A stretch of DNA of 64,000 nt from Prevotella sp. GTDB lineage: Bacteria > Bacteroidota > Bacteroidia > Bacteroidales > Bacteroidaceae. Where the stretch lies: contig JAGAXW010000010.1 in assembly GCA_017847725.1 (NCBI GenBank), positions 62,001-126,000 on the forward strand, in the 5' to 3' direction. The notes beneath the pieces are model-generated. The model saw only the letters and a program-made list of their open reading frames with translations, searched no databases and was not told the DNA's origin. Position numbers and translations under genes: made by a program. Below are positions 52,022-61,109 of the stretch, in pieces; the first letter of the stretch is position 1, and every line of letters begins with the position of its first letter.

Positions 52022-52955
52022 TTTCTTGTTTCTTTTCTTTGATTTTCACCTTCATCTCGTCGAATCCTTCGCCGTATACACCAATGACGCTCGACTGGGA
52101 AACAAAGGCCTGCGGATCAATCATTTTGATGAGGCGGAACATGTTGACGCTCTCATTTTTTTTGGCCAGGATACAGAGCACTTTCATTTTCTTACCCGTA
52201 TACCATCCATGACCGTCGAGGATGGTCACGCCGTGATTCATCTTGGTACCGATAGCGTTGGCTATCTCCTGCCATTTGTGGCTGAAAATCATAAACTGTA
52301 CAGACTGTCTGCGCGCCTCCATCACGTAGTCCAGCACATAGTTCTCCATCCCCATCACGCAGAAGCCGAACATCACCTTATGCGCTCTTTCTATGTAGTT
52401 TCCGAACTGGGGGAAGAACATACACGAGCCGATGATGCAGAAGTCTGCAGCAATCAGTACGGAGCCCAGCGAGACATCGTGATATTTGTTGATAGAGGCT
52501 GCTATAATATCTGTACCACCTGTAGAACCATTGTTCAGGAATACGGTGGCCAGTGCAATACCCGTTATCACGCTACCAATGACCATCGACATAAAGTCCT
52601 GTCCCTCACCCATTAGTTTGATGGGGAGTCCGTTAGGCTGTTTGGGCATGATTTCCTGTGCAAATCTCAGCATCAGGTAGAGCGTGAAAATTGCAAAAAT
52701 AGTCTTCATCAAGAACTTTACGCCCAGTATCTTCAGAGCCACAATGAGCAGGATGCCATTGATGATGATATACGTGTTTTCCAGATGGAAGTTCGTAGCA
52801 TAGTAGATAATGGCTGACAGACCTGTCACGCCGCCGGAAACAATCTGATAGGGCATCAGAAAGACAACGAAGGCAATGGTGTACAGGAAAAGGCCAAAAG
52901 CTATAAAAATATAGTCTTTGGCCTCATTCAGTATTATTTGATGATTGACTGTCAT
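51981..52955 (-). CDS. YitT-family membrane protein with DUF2179 domain
   Basis: The 324-residue protein has five to six spans in residues ~13-205 ([37 protein letters not shown] is the characteristic first block) and [19 protein letters not shown] cytoplasmic C-terminal DUF2179 domain lies at ~220-300 ([29 protein letters not shown]). The molecular function of this widespread family is not established. The last ~20 residues ([20 protein letters not shown]) are charged and low-complexity. It overlaps rdgB by 41 nt and follows leuS by 30 nt, so leuS, yitT, rdgB and porZ form one transcription unit. Confidence 0.85.
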   Translation of the reverse strand: MTVNHQIILNEAKDYIFIAFGLFLYTIAFVVFLMPYQIVSGGVTGLSAIIYYATNFHLENTYIIINGILLIVALKILGVKFLMKTIFAIFTLYLMLRFAQEIMPKQPNGLPIKLMGEGQDFMSMVIGSVITGIALATVFLNNGSTGGTDIIAASINKYHDVSLGSVLIAADFCIIGSCMFFPQFGNYIERAHKVMFGFCVMGMENYVLDYVMEARRQSVQFMIFSHKWQEIANAIGTKMNHGVTILDGHGWYTGKKMKVLCILAKKNESVNMFRLIKMIDPQAFVSQSSVIGVYGEGFDEMKVKIKEKKQENENSIRNQQPAQT

Positions 52956-52985
52956 AGCGAAATAGGATTTTTAGTCAGGAAGGTT

Positions 52986-55874
52986 TTATTTACCAAGCAC
53001 AATGTTGACCATGCGCTTTGGAACGATGATGACCTTGACGATGGGCTTGCCGTCGATATATTTGGCAGCACGCTCGTCGGCCAGCACGTTTTCCTGGATG
53101 CTCTGATTGTCAGCGTCAGCAGGGAACTCCATGTCAAAGCGTGTCTTACCATTGAAGGCAACGCCTAATTTCACAGTGCTTTCCACCAGATATTCTTCGT
53201 TCCACGCGGGCCATTTAGAGTCGCATACACTACCCTGCTCTCCCAGTGCCTCCCACAGCTCCTCGGCAATATGCGGGGCAAATGGAGCGATGAGGACGAC
53301 CAGCGTCTTTAGTATCTCACGGCTCTTACACTTCTGCTGGGCCAGTTCGCCCACGCAAATCATGAAGGCTGAGATAGAGGTGTTGTAAGAGAATACTTCA
53401 ATGTCCTGTGTCACCTTCTTGATGAGTTTGTGTAAGCTCTTCAGGGCCTCCTTCGTAGGCTCACTATCGTCTGCCAGCAACTTGCCATCCGGATTCTCGC
53501 GGCTATTGCCGTAGAACAGGGTCCAGAACTTCTTCAGGAAGCGATGGCAACCGTCAATGCCGTTGGTGTCCCATGGTTTCGACTGCTCCACCGGGCCGAG
53601 GAACATCTCATAGAGGCGCAGCGTGTCGGCACCATACTTCTCGACAATCATATCAGGATTGACCACGTTGAACATCGACTTCGACATCTTTTCGATGGCC
53701 CAGCCGCACTTGTACTGGCTGTTGGCCGTTGGCTGTTGGCCGTTGGCTAATGTGCTGCCGTCTTCGAGAATAAACTCAGCATTCTCGTATTCCGGTCGCC
53801 AAGCCCTAAATGCCTCTATGTCGAGCACATCGGCCGACACAATGTTTACGTCGACGTGGATGGGCGTGGTGGTATAGCGGTCTTTCAGCCCGTAGCTGAC
53901 GAACTTACCCTTGTCCGGTCCTTCGTTTTCGATACGGTATACAAAATTGGAGCGGCCCTGAATCATGCCCTGGTTGACCAGTTTTTTGAACGGTTCGTCC
54001 TCGCAGCTGTAGCCGGAGTCATAGAGGAACTTGTTCCAGAAGCGTGAATAAATCAGGTGGCCCGTAGCATGCTCGGTACCTCCGACGTAGAGGTCTACGT
54101 TGCGCCAGTATTCGTCGATGTCTTTGTCCACCAGTGCTTTCTCGTTCTTGGGGTCCATATAGCGCAGATAGTAGGCACTTGAACCGGCAAAGCCTGGCAT
54201 GGTGTTCAGCTCCAGGGGGAAGACGCTCTTATTGTCGATTTCGTCCTTCGATACCACCTTGTCAAACTTAGTATCCCATGCCCACATCTTGGCGCGTCCC
54301 AATGGGGGCTCTCCCGTCTCGGTAGGCTGGTATTTGTCTATCTCCGGCAGTTCCAGTGGCAGACACTCCTTCGGAATCATGTAGGGCATGTCGTCCTTGT
54401 AGTATACAGGGAATGGTTCGCCCCAATAGCGCTGTCTTGAGAAAATGGCGTCGCGCAGGCGATAGTTCACCTTCACACGTCCCAAATGGTTCTCTGTGAC
54501 ATATTTCTTGGTAGCGGCGATGGCCTCTTTCACAGTCAGTCCATTGAGGCTGAACTTGGCCGATGCCGAGTTGCAGACGATACACTCTTTGGCGTCGTAA
54601 CTCTCTTCCGAGACGTCGGCACCCTCGATAAGAGGTATGATGGGCAGTCCGAAATGCTTGGCAAAGGCGTAGTCGCGGCTGTCGTGGGCAGGAACGGCCA
54701 TGATGGCGCCCGTTCCGTAGCCAGCCAGCACATATTCTGCTATCCAGATGGGAATCTTCTCGTCAGTAAACGGATTGATGGCATACGAGCCTGAGAATAC
54801 GCCAGTCACCTTGTGGTCCATTTGGCGGTCACGCTCCGTGCGCTTCTTCACGTAGTCGAGGTATTTGTCCACTTCCTCCTTTTGGTCGGGAGTGGTCAGT
54901 TCGGCCACAAGGTCACTCTCAGGAGCCAGCACCATGAAGGTGACGCCAAACATCGTGTCTGCACGGGTGGTAAAGATGGTGAAGTGCTTGTCGCTGTCAG
55001 CCACCTTGAATTCTACCTCCGTACCCTCCGAACGTCCAATCCAGTTGCGCTGGGTCTCCTTCAGCGAGTCTGTCCAGTCTATCTCCTCCAGTCCGTCCAG
55101 CAGTCGCTGGGCGTATGCTGACACGCGCAGACACCACTGGCGCATCTTCTTCTGCACCACGGGATAGCCGCCGCGCACCGATACACCGTCTACCACTTCG
55201 TCGTTGGCCAGCACCGTGCCCAGTTTCGGACACCAGTTGACCATCGTGTCGGCCAGGTAGGCAATACGGTAGTTCATCAGCACCTGCTGCTTCTTTTTCT
55301 CTGAGAAGCCGGCCCAGTCGGCAGCCGTAAAGTGCAGCTCTTCCGTACCCAGGGCGCCACACCCCTCCGTACCCATCAGTTCGAAGTGCTCAATAAGTTT
55401 AATGGTGGGCTGTGCCTTCTGCGACGACAGTGAATAGTATGATTTGAACATGCGCTGGAAGGCCCACTGTGTCCATTTATAATAGATGGGGTCGCAGGTG
55501 CGCACCTCGCGCTCCCAGTCGAACGAGAATCCAATCTTGTCCAGTTGCGAGCGATAGCGGTTGATATTATCCACCGTAGTCTTCTCCGGATGCTGACCGG
55601 TCTGGATGGCATACTGCTCTGCCGGCAGTCCGTAGGCGTCGTATCCCATCGGGTTCAGCACGTTGTAGCCCTGCTGGCGCTTGTAGCGGGCGTAGATGTC
55701 TGAGGCGATATAACCAAGGGGATGCCCCACATGCAGTCCGGCACCGCTGGGATAGGGGAACATGTTCAGCACGTAGAACTTCTTACGTGTCGGGTCCTCC
55801 TTGACGCGGTAGGTCTGCATCTCCACCCAGCGGCGCTGCCACTTCTGTTCAATGTCTCTGAAATTGTATTCCAT
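52986..55874 (-). CDS. leuS: Leucyl-tRNA synthetase
   Basis: Class I synthetase charging tRNA-Leu. The 962-residue protein has [20 protein letters not shown] (HIGH motif) near residues 41-60. The CP1 editing domain lies near 230-430 (the [20 protein letters not shown] and [20 protein letters not shown] signatures), and [13 protein letters not shown] near residue 725. Just before KMSKS, between ILEDGS and YKCGWAIE, it has an extra [13 protein letters not shown] encoded by a (GCCAACR) heptamer repeat at 53717-53748, absent from LeuS sequences I recall. The promoter is at plus 55920-55951. It is first in an operon with yitT-like, rdgB and porZ-like genes. Confidence 0.95.
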   Translation of the reverse strand: MEYNFRDIEQKWQRRWVEMQTYRVKEDPTRKKFYVLNMFPYPSGAGLHVGHPLGYIASDIYARYKRQQGYNVLNPMGYDAYGLPAEQYAIQTGQHPEKTTVDNINRYRSQLDKIGFSFDWEREVRTCDPIYYKWTQWAFQRMFKSYYSLSSQKAQPTIKLIEHFELMGTEGCGALGTEELHFTAADWAGFSEKKKQQVLMNYRIAYLADTMVNWCPKLGTVLANDEVVDGVSVRGGYPVVQKKMRQWCLRVSAYAQRLLDGLEEIDWTDSLKETQRNWIGRSEGTEVEFKVADSDKHFTIFTTRADTMFGVTFMVLAPESDLVAELTTPDQKEEVDKYLDYVKKRTERDRQMDHKVTGVFSGSYAINPFTDEKIPIWIAEYVLAGYGTGAIMAVPAHDSRDYAFAKHFGLPIIPLIEGADVSEESYDAKECIVCNSASAKFSLNGLTVKEAIAATKKYVTENHLGRVKVNYRLRDAIFSRQRYWGEPFPVYYKDDMPYMIPKECLPLELPEIDKYQPTETGEPPLGRAKMWAWDTKFDKVVSKDEIDNKSVFPLELNTMPGFAGSSAYYLRYMDPKNEKALVDKDIDEYWRNVDLYVGGTEHATGHLIYSRFWNKFLYDSGYSCEDEPFKKLVNQGMIQGRSNFVYRIENEGPDKGKFVSYGLKDRYTTTPIHVDVNIVSADVLDIEAFRAWRPEYENAEFILEDGSTLANGQQPTANSQYKCGWAIEKMSKSMFNVVNPDMIVEKYGADTLRLYEMFLGPVEQSKPWDTNGIDGCHRFLKKFWTLFYGNSRENPDGKLLADDSEPTKEALKSLHKLIKKVTQDIEVFSYNTSISAFMICVGELAQQKCKSREILKTLVVLIAPFAPHIAEELWEALGEQGSVCDSKWPAWNEEYLVESTVKLGVAFNGKTRFDMEFPADADNQSIQENVLADERAAKYIDGKPIVKVIIVPKRMVNIVLGK
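53717..53748 (-). repeat. Heptamer tandem repeat inside leuS
   Basis: About 4.5 tandem copies of GGCYGTT on the plus strand (coding strand GCCAACR), alternating C and T at the variable base. It encodes [11 protein letters not shown] in LeuS next to the KMSKS loop. The unit is the same as at 22179-22199 in the DUF3109 gene. Confidence 0.85.
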
Positions 55875-55919
55875 AGTGTATGTCTTTTGTTTTTGTTCGT
55901 TTGCTGTTTTTTAATTGTG

Positions 55920-55951
55920 CAAAAGTACAAAGAAATCTTCACACCGCCAAA
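55920..55951 (-). promoter_or_regulatory. leuS promoter
   Basis: On the minus strand TTTG (plus CAAA 55948-55951), 20 bp, then TACTTTTG (plus 55920-55927). The leader to the leuS ATG is about 40 nt. Confidence 0.75.
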
Positions 55952-56089
55952 CGTTCGTGTCAGAAAAACTTTCGCGGCCGACGAGTATGGTATTTGTGGC
56001 CAGCGAGGACTATTCTCGTCGACACTCCGGACCGTCCGCACCCGAAAAGCACCTTGTTGTCGCCCCTCACTCCCCCACTCCGCTTCCAG

Positions 56090-56970
56090 AATGGCAATGG
56101 AAACACATCAAGTGACCAGGTAAGAATTAGTCAGGTAGTCATTAACTATTCTGCTTCTTCCGACACCCGTACAGCTACCACCATCGACTTTGGAGATGGC
56201 CCCTTCACTACGCGTGGTATAAGTTCGGTTAGTGGTGCCCAATTTGTGCCACCCTACGCTAAGGTTATGGCTGGTAACGATGAAATAGCGGGAGCATCTA
56301 TTACTTGGTCAACCGATAAACCCGAAATTCTTAGTGTTGACCAGGGAGGTATTTTGACTGTTGCAGAGGAGGACGCACAAGGCGAGGTGAACGTCAAGGC
56401 TGAATATGCCGGTAATGAAACCTACAAGCCGTCTTCCAAAACCTATAAGTTCAGTCTCCACAAGTATTATCTTATGCTCTCCGACCTGGTGCCGTCACGA
56501 GCGACAAAGAGGTATTTGATAAAGGAGGCGAGTTAGTTGTATTTGACAGTTACGATTGGGACAATGATAAATCTATTCCCCTCACGGTGACCTATGTCAA
56601 CGGACAGAACATCTACGTCACCGACGGAACCAACAACCTGCTGTTATATGGTACGAACAGCATGAACCTGAAGCAGGGCGACAACCTCATTTTTAATTAT
56701 GTTGGTAAAATCTGGGGTCAGCTTTATCGCTACAACAAGCTGCCGGAGTTAAAATTCTCTGCCATAGAGGATGTCACCGTGCAGCAGGGTGGTACCGTGA
56801 CGCCGAAGACCATCACCGCCGACAAGCTGGCAGAGAACATCAACGGCTACGTGAAGATAGAGAACGCCGAGTACGTGTCGGCCAGCGGCAAGAACCTCAC
56901 GTTCAAGGTGGGCGACAAGGGCTACAAGGGCCTCGTCATCATAAACGGCAAAAAGTTCGTGAACAAGTAA
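56090..56970 (+). pseudogene. Remnant of a secreted Ig-like/OB-fold protein
   Basis: Two frames together read as the C-terminal part of a surface protein. Frame 1, from about 56090: RISQVVINYSASSDTRTATT, then AKVMAGNDEIAGASITWSTDKPEILSVDQGG, an Ig-like (Big) module, up to SLHKYYLMLSDL near 56490. The reading then continues only in another frame, GAVTSDKEVFDKGGELVVFD, then LTVTYVNGQNIYVTDGTNNLLLYG, an OB-like module ending GLVIINGKKFVNK at the stop 56968-56970. The shift near 56490 and the missing N-terminus (no signal peptide or start upstream) make it a pseudogene. The sequence between 55952 and 56089 shows no recognisable gene. Confidence 0.75.
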
Positions 56971-56991
56971 CCTCCCCCGCCACCGCAGGTT

Positions 56992-57028
56992 AGAACGAGG
57001 AGCGACCGCACCGGCCGCTCCTCGTTCT
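56992..57028. terminator. GC-rich palindrome between the remnant and the transposase gene
   Basis: A perfect 13-bp stem AGAACGAGGAGCG/CGCTCCTCGTTCT with an 11-nt loop lies 4 bp beyond the transposase stop (minus strand) and 22 bp beyond the pseudogene stop (plus strand). It may act as a bidirectional terminator, although the T-tract is poor (CTATGTTT). A REP-like palindrome tied to the adjacent Y1 transposase is the alternative. Confidence 0.5.
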
Positions 57029-57032
57029 ATGT

Positions 57033-58196
57033 TTACGGTAGCTCTATCGTTGCGTCAGGGTGCTCGCAGAGCCATCGCGCCAGCCGGTTCAGGTAAAGAC
57101 AGCGCTGCCGCATGTTGCTGATCTTCTCGTTCTGCCACTGGAAGGGGCTCAGCAGCAGCAGACGCCCCTCGGCACAGGCCTGCAGGTAAAGGGGCTGCGG
57201 CTTGTAGAGTGGGGGGAAGCCACCCACCAGCAGAACGATAAACGGCACCCCGGCCGCGATGCACGCCGTGGCAATCTGCCGCTCACCGCGACTGATACAG
57301 GCGGAGACAATGGTAATACCCTGCGAGCCCATAGCGAGGAATGCCGTCTGCCGCTGGTCTATCTCCTGCTGGTAGAGATGCGTCGAGACCTGCAGGTCGG
57401 CCTTCCGCCTGTTAAAGAGCAGCGAGAGGTTCCCCATGGCATCCATAGGCAGTCCGCCGACGCGGACGTTCTTAGTCTTTGTGAAGTACTCAGGGTGCTG
57501 CCGCTTCAGCAGCAGGCGCCGTGGGTTGTCGTCCAGGTACGCCAGCCAACGCCCCAACTGCCCCTTATGAAGCAGCAGCCGGTCGTTATAGCCGGGTTCC
57601 CATAGCGTGCCTACGGCGGGGTGCTTGGGGCTTGTTGGCTGAGGCAGAGCCTCAGCGTACGGGACAGAAGAGACCGGCCTCTGCTCTGCCGTTGCCGCCT
57701 TCTGTTCTGCCTTTGCCCTCTGCTCTTCCGTTGTTGCCGGTTGTTCCGTACGTCGAGGCTGCGCCTCGGCCAATACACCCAGCTCCCGTGCCGCCTTCCG
57801 CGTTCCGGTTTTGAAGCCGTTGATGACATGCCCTAGGTGCCTTTCTATCCGCTCGTGAACAAACAGAATGCCATGGATGTGGTCAGGCATGATGCACAGC
57901 TTCACGCACTCTATTTGCGGATAGTAGCCGCTGATGCGGTGCCATTCGGCCCGGATCCTTTCGCCAATCGGCGTCAGCACCACGTGCGGCGCATCCGGCC
58001 CAGTGGCTACGCTGGTGTTGCCGGCCAGCATGCCCAGCAACGGCCGGCGGCCGTCAATAGCCAACGTCACCAGATAGATGCCGCGCTCCGTATAGTCGTT
58101 TTGTTCTGAGCGCCGCTTCATGCTGGGCCTTTTGCTATTTGCCCACGTCTTGTGGCTGTTGTCCTTGCCTTCCATAGCGTTGTCCTTGCCTTCCAT
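57033..58196 (-). CDS. Y1 (REP-associated type) transposase with DprA/SLOG-like C-terminal domain
   Basis: The 387-residue protein is in one frame. Residues ~34-145 and ~195-245 form a Y1/TnpA_REP nuclease: ERGIYLVTLAIDGRRPLLG, CVKLCIMPDHIHGILFV with the HUH motif (H106-I-H108), then LWEPGYNDRLLLHKGQ (candidate catalytic Tyr) and DDNPRRLLLKRQHPEYF. They are split by a Glu/Gln/Ala-rich insert (~150-190). Residues ~285-365 (GSQGITIVSACISRGERQIA, AGVPFIVLLVGGF, LYKPQPLYLQACAEGRLLLLSPF) follow the DprA pattern G-xx-SG-ARGID-A-ALxxGxxTIxVLxxG-YPxxNxxL-GxLLSExP, suggesting a Rossmann-like nucleotide or DNA-binding domain. The start could be 58196, 58175 or 58121 because of a 21-bp duplication. No terminal repeats of an insertion sequence were seen, as expected for RAYT-type genes. 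Confidence 0.78.
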   Translation of the reverse strand: MEGKDNAMEGKDNSHKTWANSKRPSMKRRSEQNDYTERGIYLVTLAIDGRRPLLGMLAGNTSVATGPDAPHVVLTPIGERIRAEWHRISGYYPQIECVKLCIMPDHIHGILFVHERIERHLGHVINGFKTGTRKAARELGVLAEAQPRRTEQPATTEEQRAKAEQKAATAEQRPVSSVPYAEALPQPTSPKHPAVGTLWEPGYNDRLLLHKGQLGRWLAYLDDNPRRLLLKRQHPEYFTKTKNVRVGGLPMDAMGNLSLLFNRRKADLQVSTHLYQQEIDQRQTAFLAMGSQGITIVSACISRGERQIATACIAAGVPFIVLLVGGFPPLYKPQPLYLQACAEGRLLLLSPFQWQNEKISNMRQRCLYLNRLARWLCEHPDATIELP

Positions 58197-58200
58197 AGCG
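58159..58200. repeat. 21-bp tandem duplication at the transposase start
   Basis: Two perfect copies of a 21-bp unit (58159-58179 and 58180-58200) cover the start codon on the minus strand and give MEGKDNAMEGKDN. Each copy has its own ATG. Confidence 0.85.
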
Positions 58201-58252
58201 AGAGCAAAAGTACGAAGAATTATCGTAAAAAAGAAGAAAAGAATCCCTATCT

Positions 58253-58284
58253 TTTGCAGGTTACCGAAAAATTACGTACCTTTG
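58253..58284 (+). promoter_or_regulatory. Promoter upstream of the endonuclease remnant and mutS
   Basis: TTTG at 58253-58256, 20 bp, TACCTTTG at 58277-58284, all perfect. It lies 4 nt before the ATG of the remnant ORF at 58289 and about 200 nt before mutS. No other strong promoter was found closer to mutS. Confidence 0.75.
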
Positions 58285-58288
58285 TCAC

Positions 58289-58400
58289 ATGTATCCTACC
58301 GACAAAGAGACACCCCGCAACACCGCGGTCTACGATATACAGAACAACCGCAACCCGTTCATCGACTATCCAGGGCTGGGCGTGATGTACAACATAGCGG
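58289..58400 (+). pseudogene. Fragment of a secreted endonuclease I gene
   Basis: The frame from ATG 58289 reads MYPTDKETPRNTAVYDIQNN, then RNPFIDYPGLG. RNxAVYxIQxNRNPFIDYPxL is the conserved C-terminal block of bacterial endonuclease I (EndA/NucM family). The catalytic His-containing part is missing, and the following residues do not match the family. The open frame runs on to 58555, overlapping mutS, but carries no further recognisable domain. It is now effectively part of the mutS leader. Confidence 0.7.
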
Positions 58401-58490
58401 GACAGGTGGTGGCCCCCGTACAAGGGATTGGTCATCATGAACGGCAGGAAGTTCTTGAAAAAGTAATTTCTCACCTCTCACCCCTAAACA

Positions 58491-61106
58491 ATGGCAAAGA
58501 AAGAGCTTACCCCCATGATGAAACAGTTCTTCGACCTCAAGGCAAAGCACCCTGAGGCCCTGTTGCTGTTTCGTTGTGGCGACTTCTATGAAACCTATTG
58601 TGAAGACGCTGTCACGGCCTCACAGATACTGGGCATCACTCTGACCCGTCGCAACAACGGGGCTGGGGTGCGTGGCGACGAGATGGCTGGCTTTCCCTAT
58701 CATGCCCTCGACACCTACCTGCCCAAGCTCATACGGGCTGGCAAGCGGGTGGCCATCTGCGACCAGCTGGAAGACCCCAAGCTCACTAAGAAGCTCGTCA
58801 AGCGTGGCATCACCGAACTGGTGACGCCGGGTGTGGCCATGAGCGACACTGTGCTCAACCATAAGGAGAACAACTTTCTGGCTGCTGTCCATTTCGGCAA
58901 GGCGACGTGCGGTGTCAGCTTTCTTGACATCTCCACTGGCGAGTTTCTGACAGGCGAGGGCACCTACGACTATGTGGAAAAGCTGCTGGGCAGTTTCCAG
59001 CCCAAGGAGGTGCTCTTCAATCGTGACCGCCGCCATGATTTCGAGCGCTATTTCGGCACGAGGCTCTGCACCTTCGAGATGGACGACTGGGTGTTTACCG
59101 AGCAGACCGCCCATCAGAAACTTTATCGCCATTTTAACGTCAAGTCGCTCAAGGGCTTTGGCGTCGACCACCTGAAGAGTGGCGTCATCGCTGCGGGAGC
59201 CATCCTGCAGTATCTCGACCAGACGCTGCACACCCAGATTGGTCACATTACGACACTCGCGCGCATCGAGGAGGAACGCTATGTGCGCCTCGACAAGTTT
59301 ACCATACGCTCTCTCGAACTGGTAGGCACGATGCAAGAAGACGGCAAGTCGCTGCTCGACGTCATCGACCATACCGTGTCTCCTATGGGCAGCCGTCTGC
59401 TGCGCCGATGGGTGGTGTTCCCGCTGAAAGACGAGCGCGCCATCAACGAGCGCCTCGACATTGTAGACTATTTTTTCCGCGAGCTGGAGTTTCGCCAGTG
59501 TATCGACGACCAGTTACACCTCATCGGCGACATGGAGCGTATCGTCTCCAAGGTGGCTGTAGGACGTGTGACGCCTCGCGAACTGGTACAGCTGAAGGTA
59601 GCCCTGCAGGCCATCGAACCCATCAAGACGGCTTGCCAGCATGCCTCTAACGACAGTCTGAAGCGGGTAGGGGAGCAGCTCCACCTGTGTGAGCGGTTGC
59701 GTGACCGCATCGAGCGCGAGATACAGAACGACCCGCCCCAGCTGGTGCAGAAGGGTGGCGTCATCCGCAGTGGTGTCAATGCCGAGCTCGACGAGTTGCG
59801 CCATATTGCCTATAGCGGTAAGGACTATCTGCTACAGTTGCAGGAGCGCGAGTCGCAGCAGACGGGTATCTCCTCGCTCAAGATAGGCTACAACAATGTG
59901 TTTGGCTATTATCTGGAGGTGCGCAACACGTATAAGGACAAGGTGCCCCAGGAGTGGGTGCGCAAGCAGACGCTGGCGCAGGCCGAGCGCTATATCACAC
60001 AGGAACTGAAGGAGTATGAAGAGAAGATACTGGGTGCTGAGGAGAAGATTCTCTCCCTCGAGCAGCGCCTGTTCAGCGAACTTGTCGTGGCCGCTCAAGA
60101 GTATATAGCCCAGGCTCAGCAGAATGCCGGCGTCATCGCCCACCTCGACTGTCTGCTCTCTGCTGCCAAGGCGGCCGAGGCCAACCGCTATATCCGTCCG
60201 CAGATAGACACGTCGAACGTCATCGACATTCGCCAGGGGCGCCATCCCGTCATCGAGACCCAGCTGCCTGTCGGCGAGACCTATGTACCCAACGACATCC
60301 TGCTCGACGGCGACCAGCAGCAGATTATCATTATCACGGGTCCCAATATGGCTGGTAAGTCGGCGCTGCTGCGCCAGACGGCCCTTATCGTGCTATTGGC
60401 CCAGATAGGCTATTTCGTACCTGCCGAGCGCGCCCGCATCGGAATGGTCGACAAGATTTTTACGCGTGTAGGAGCCAGCGATAACATCTCGCTGGGCGAG
60501 TCGACGTTCATGGTCGAGATGACAGAGGCCTCCAACATCCTGAACAATGTGACACCCCGCTCACTGGTGCTCTTCGACGAGCTGGGGCGCGGCACCAGCA
60601 CCTACGACGGCATCAGCATAGCGTGGGCCATCGTAGAATATCTCCATGAGCACCCCAGGGCACAGGCACGCACCCTCTTTGCCACCCATTATCATGAGCT
60701 CAACGAGATGGAGAAGCATTTTCCACGCATCCGTAACTATAATGTCAGTGTCAAGGAGGTCGATGGACGTGTCGTCTTTCTGCGCAAGCTCGAGCGTGGC
60801 GGCAGCGCACACTCGTTTGGTATTCATGTAGCCGAGATTGCCGGCATGCCAAAGTCTATCGTCAAGCGTGCCAACGTCATACTAAAGCAGTTGGAGAGCG
60901 ACAACGCCCAGGTGGGTACTGTCGGCAAGCCTACCACGGAGATTGCTCAGAGCCGCGAGGGCATGCAGCTCAGTTTCTTCCAGCTTGACGATCCTGTGCT
61001 CTGTCAGATTCGCGACGAGATACTGGGTCTGGATGTCAACAACCTGACACCCGTCGAGGCTCTTAATAAGCTGAACGATATCAAGAAGATTGTAGCCGGC
61101 AAATAG
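58491..61106 (+). CDS. mutS: DNA mismatch repair protein MutS
   Basis: Recognises base mismatches and starts repair. The 871-residue protein starts [36 protein letters not shown], which includes the mismatch-reading Phe-x-Glu motif (FYE). The ATPase is complete: [18 protein letters not shown] (Walker A) near residues 612-629, [35 protein letters not shown] (Walker B/signature) and [14 protein letters not shown]. The linker and C-terminal helix region (ELDDP ... [16 protein letters not shown]) is present. Its stop lies 3 bp from that of the antiparallel kinase gene. A repair gene beside a transposase scar with a borrowed promoter is noteworthy. Confidence 0.96.
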   Translation: MAKKELTPMMKQFFDLKAKHPEALLLFRCGDFYETYCEDAVTASQILGITLTRRNNGAGVRGDEMAGFPYHALDTYLPKLIRAGKRVAICDQLEDPKLTKKLVKRGITELVTPGVAMSDTVLNHKENNFLAAVHFGKATCGVSFLDISTGEFLTGEGTYDYVEKLLGSFQPKEVLFNRDRRHDFERYFGTRLCTFEMDDWVFTEQTAHQKLYRHFNVKSLKGFGVDHLKSGVIAAGAILQYLDQTLHTQIGHITTLARIEEERYVRLDKFTIRSLELVGTMQEDGKSLLDVIDHTVSPMGSRLLRRWVVFPLKDERAINERLDIVDYFFRELEFRQCIDDQLHLIGDMERIVSKVAVGRVTPRELVQLKVALQAIEPIKTACQHASNDSLKRVGEQLHLCERLRDRIEREIQNDPPQLVQKGGVIRSGVNAELDELRHIAYSGKDYLLQLQERESQQTGISSLKIGYNNVFGYYLEVRNTYKDKVPQEWVRKQTLAQAERYITQELKEYEEKILGAEEKILSLEQRLFSELVVAAQEYIAQAQQNAGVIAHLDCLLSAAKAAEANRYIRPQIDTSNVIDIRQGRHPVIETQLPVGETYVPNDILLDGDQQQIIIITGPNMAGKSALLRQTALIVLLAQIGYFVPAERARIGMVDKIFTRVGASDNISLGESTFMVEMTEASNILNNVTPRSLVLFDELGRGTSTYDGISIAWAIVEYLHEHPRAQARTLFATHYHELNEMEKHFPRIRNYNVSVKEVDGRVVFLRKLERGGSAHSFGIHVAEIAGMPKSIVKRANVILKQLESDNAQVGTVGKPTTEIAQSREGMQLSFFQLDDPVLCQIRDEILGLDVNNLTPVEALNKLNDIKKIVAGK

Positions 61107-61109
61107 TGC

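Noticed and set aside
55880..56089. N-terminal part of the long ORF starting at 55880 as the true start of a secreted protein
   Set aside because: It overlaps the leuS promoter on the other strand, has no signal peptide of normal form, and shows no similarity to the Ig-like part that follows; it is chance open frame before the remnant.
57611..57829. Glu/Gln-rich insert in the transposase as a separate gene or frameshift product
   Set aside because: The main frame is continuous through the region and both transposase halves are in the same frame, so the insert is internal low-complexity sequence.
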